64,000 bases of DNA, from positions 14,923,111-14,987,110 of the forward strand of contig NC_056552.1 in NCBI RefSeq assembly GCF_910596095.1, written 5' to 3'. Under the pieces are notes generated by a model. That model did no database searches. It saw only the letters and a list, made by a program, of their open reading frames with translations, and was not told the DNA's origin. Both the position numbers and the translations under genes were made by a program. Every line of letters starts with the position of its first letter. The first letter of the stretch is position 1. Of the stretch, positions 62,801-64,000 are shown piece by piece. This DNA is from Thunnus maccoyii. Its lineage: Eukaryota; Chordata; Actinopteri; Scombriformes; Scombridae.

Positions 62801-64000
62801 AAGGGCATCAAACTGTTAATTACATTTATGTTTCTAGTGTGTCATTCTTTTTGTATGTTTACTACATTCATATTGAAACGACACTTCTAAGTTGCATATT
62901 CATTTTTTTGCATACAACTTCTAGCCAAAATCCTGAAAAAGTGAGAATGGAGGTCACTTTTTTGAAAGTATAAATGATTCTCAATGGCCTGTTGTCATGG
63001 TGATTTATTGATACAACTGACTTAGTGATTACTTTACAATATTTTGAGATTTCAGGCTCAAGAACTAATTTTTCAGCCAACAAAAATATTTCATGCCCCT
63101 TGATAACAGTCTTTCTCTTTTTCTGTTCCTGTGCAGAGGATCAAATCAGGACATGTGGTCCCAGTCAGTTCACATGTACCAATGGCAACTGCATCCCCCA
63201 GTCAATGATCTGTGATGGCAACAATGACTGTTGGGACAACAGTGACGAGGCTCCCGAACTGCAGTGTGGTGAGATGGCACTTAGAGACTGGATACATACA
63301 CTATATTTAAGCTTATTTTTGCCTTGTTTCTCAGCTCTATCCCATGTCTCATCTAAATGTTGCCTCCTCATACACTTTCTTCACGTGTACTCTAGAAGTT
63401 GAGTTGAAATTTTAAGAGATACTTGATGTCATATATGGTTTATAGTATCATGGTTTATTCATCGGCAGTTTGTTCCTCTGTTTGTCTCTCTGTCTCCTGC
63501 AGGCCAACGTACCTGCAGTTCCAACCAGTTCACCTGCCCAACCTGGCACCCAGGCCACGCGCGCTGTGTGCCCTTAAGCTTTGTGTGTGACGGGGAGAAA
63601 GATTGCGCCAATGCGGCTGATGAGCTCCAGAACTGCCCCAACCGGACTTGCCATATGAATGAGTTTGCCTGTTCTAATGGTCTTTGCATTCTCATCCCCT
63701 TCCAGTAAGTAGAAGGAGTGTGTAAGTGAATAAAAGTAGACATTTGTCACAGAAAAGAGTTGAATTGATTACTCCTCCTCCCCAGCTGTGACCGTGTGAA
63801 CGACTGCGGGGATGGCAGTGATGAGTTGGGCTGTACCTACGACACGTGCAGCAGCAACCAGTTCACCTGCGGCAATGGAGCTTGCATCTACGCCTCCTTC
63901 ACCTGCGACGGGGAAAGTGACTGCTTGGACGGCTCAGATGAGGCAGACAGCTTGTGCACCACGCCCCAACCCACTTGTGCTCCTCAGCAGTACATGTGCA
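40561..64000 (+). CDS. lrp2: LRP2 / megalin, giant endocytic receptor (5' part, runs off the right edge)
   Basis: I assembled fifty exons, all GT-AG and in frame, giving about 3,075 codons. Order: signal peptide; seven LDLa modules; two EGF; propeller 1; EGF; propeller 2; EGF; eight LDLa; two EGF; propellers 3-6 with intervening EGF; then LDLa cluster III, cut by the window end. This is the LRP2 module order (7 + 8 LDLa, then the third cluster), not LRP1 or LRP1B. The [16 protein letters not shown] stretch is diagnostic of LRP2. The ATG at 40561 begins [20 protein letters not shown], a clear signal peptide, and that exon ends in phase 1. Megalin takes up vitamin-carrier proteins, hormones and filtered protein in kidney tubule and other absorptive epithelia. 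The membrane span, NPxY-type tail and final modules lie outside. I did not resolve lrp2a versus lrp2b. Introns are mostly 80-1,000 bp and AT-rich; the longest are 40622-41624 and 42941-43879. Apart from a Tc1 remnant I recognise nothing in them. Confidence 0.96.
45398..48163 (+). other. lrp2: lrp2 exons 9-15: EGF pair, propeller 1, EGF
   Basis: Exons 45398-45514 and 45775-45903 (EGF, EGF-CA), 46240-46409, 46655-46878, 47325-47531 and 47666-47868 (YWTD-type propeller, residues about 383-650) and 48023-48163 (EGF). Recognisable blades include [41 protein letters not shown] and HVFFTDWTK. Blade residue Cys in [11 protein letters not shown] has no obvious partner. Confidence 0.92.
48519..52331 (+). 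other. lrp2: lrp2 exons 16-25: propeller 2, EGF, LDLa cluster II
   Basis: Propeller 2 exons: 48519-48728, 48853-49045, 49219-49344, 49500-49630 and 50092-50229. Exon 50525-50803 fuses the EGF to LDLa 8. LDLa 9-10 are in 50896-51135, LDLa 11 in 51251-51373, LDLa 12 in 51535-51651 and LDLa 13-15 in 51954-52331. That is eight modules, as in mammalian LRP2. All cluster II boundaries are phase 1. In the intron before 51954 lies a Tc1-type terminal repeat. The intron after 52331 (405 bp) has nothing I recognise. Confidence 0.92.
51797..51846. mobile_element. Tc1-like transposon terminal repeat remnant
   Basis: The segment reading TACAGTGCCAGTC, then AGTTTGGACACACCTTC and CATTGA, is the recognisable end of teleost Tc1-type elements. 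Neither a second terminus nor transposase is present. It is a solo fragment in an lrp2 intron of about 300 bp. Confidence 0.7.
52737..55325 (+). other. lrp2: lrp2 exons 26-31: EGF pair, propeller 3, EGF
   Basis: Exon 52737-52985 encodes two EGF modules; the second starts DINEC, the calcium-binding type. Propeller 3 exons are 53175-53383, 53506-53690, 53853-54081 and 54601-54778, with [51 protein letters not shown] and [12 protein letters not shown]. Exon 55197-55325 is an EGF. The introns at 54082-54600 and 54779-55196 hold no feature I recognise. Confidence 0.92.
55434..57450 (+). other. lrp2: lrp2 exons 32-36: propeller 4
   Basis: Exons 55434-55600, 55848-55991, 56331-56440, 56917-57094 and 57237-57450 encode residues about 1736-2006. 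Blades include [45 protein letters not shown] and [17 protein letters not shown]. The GSDSGVP insertion after the WTD is also seen in mammalian LRP2. The intron 57451-58018 has no recognised content. Confidence 0.92.
58019..60314 (+). other. lrp2: lrp2 exons 37-40: EGF, propeller 5, EGF
   Basis: Exons 58019-58255, 58385-58576, 58851-59323 and 59867-60314. The first starts with an EGF ([12 protein letters not shown]); the last ends propeller 5, adds an EGF and opens propeller 6. Blades include [31 protein letters not shown] and [12 protein letters not shown]. The donor at 59324 lies in a frame that stays open for six further codons (VKVKPA) before a stop. Intron 59324-59866 has no recognised element. 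Confidence 0.92.
60496..61353 (+). other. lrp2: lrp2 exons 41-43: propeller 6 and start of EGF
   Basis: Exons 60496-60661, 60812-60970 and 61064-61353. Blades include [46 protein letters not shown] and [22 protein letters not shown]. The EGF begins [16 protein letters not shown] and finishes in the next exon. Confidence 0.92.
61438..64000 (+). other. lrp2: lrp2 exons 44-50: LDLa cluster III (cut by the window end)
   Basis: Exons 61438-61641 (end of EGF plus one LDLa), 61846-62088 (two LDLa), 62313-62438, 62590-62709, 63137-63268 (one each), 63503-63704 (one and a half) and 63786 to the edge. The intron at 63705-63785 splits an LDLa in phase 2 just before its CDR motif, unlike the phase-1 boundaries elsewhere in the cluster. 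The module at about 63515-63640 has DCANAADE in place of the usual DCxDxSDE. Confidence 0.92.

Noticed and set aside
1..64000. A novel defence, toxin or biosynthetic gene cluster
   Set aside because: All substantial coding sequence is explained by four vertebrate genes and transposon remnants. Nothing left over looks like an additional system.

Overview
The window is vertebrate nuclear DNA, almost certainly from a ray-finned fish (probably a percomorph teleost). The genes are split by GT-AG introns, their protein families are vertebrate-specific, and the intergenic DNA carries teleost-type repeats (Tc1, hAT-like and other short inverted-repeat elements, CR1/L2/Rex1-type LINE fragments). I found no prokaryotic feature, no CRISPR array and no RNA gene that I could support.

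Four genes are present. (1) Positions 1-6471, minus strand: exon 1 of kcnj3 (GIRK1/Kir3.1), with its first intron running off the left edge. (2) About 10.7-20.7 kb, plus strand: a complete znf281-type zinc-finger gene. It has a CpG-rich non-coding first exon, six coding exons (840 aa) and a 2.6-kb 3' UTR. (3) 28.35-37.05 kb, plus strand: a complete muc13-like transmembrane mucin with twelve coding exons (645 aa). Its order is signal peptide, Thr-rich 51-bp tandem repeat, EGF, SEA, EGF, Cys-rich stretch, membrane span and a long tyrosine-repeat tail. (4) 40.56-64.0 kb, plus strand: the 5' two-thirds of lrp2 (megalin). Fifty exons were assembled by eye, about 3,075 codons, and the gene continues past the right edge.

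These are independent loci, not an operon. kcnj3 and znf281 are divergently arranged; znf281, muc13-like and lrp2 run head to tail. muc13-like and lrp2 both encode apical epithelial surface proteins. znf281 is a nuclear regulator and kcnj3 a plasma-membrane K+ channel subunit.

Splice sites, reading phases and residue numbers were derived by hand: each junction was required to be GT-AG and to keep the frame. The small open frames between the genes look like chance or repeat-derived frames. No previously undescribed system is evident. The most interesting items are the tyrosine-repeat mucin tail, the altered SEA cleavage site, the intron-split znf281 coding region, an HNF1-like site upstream of the mucin, and the kcnj3-znf281-muc13-lrp2 neighbourhood.
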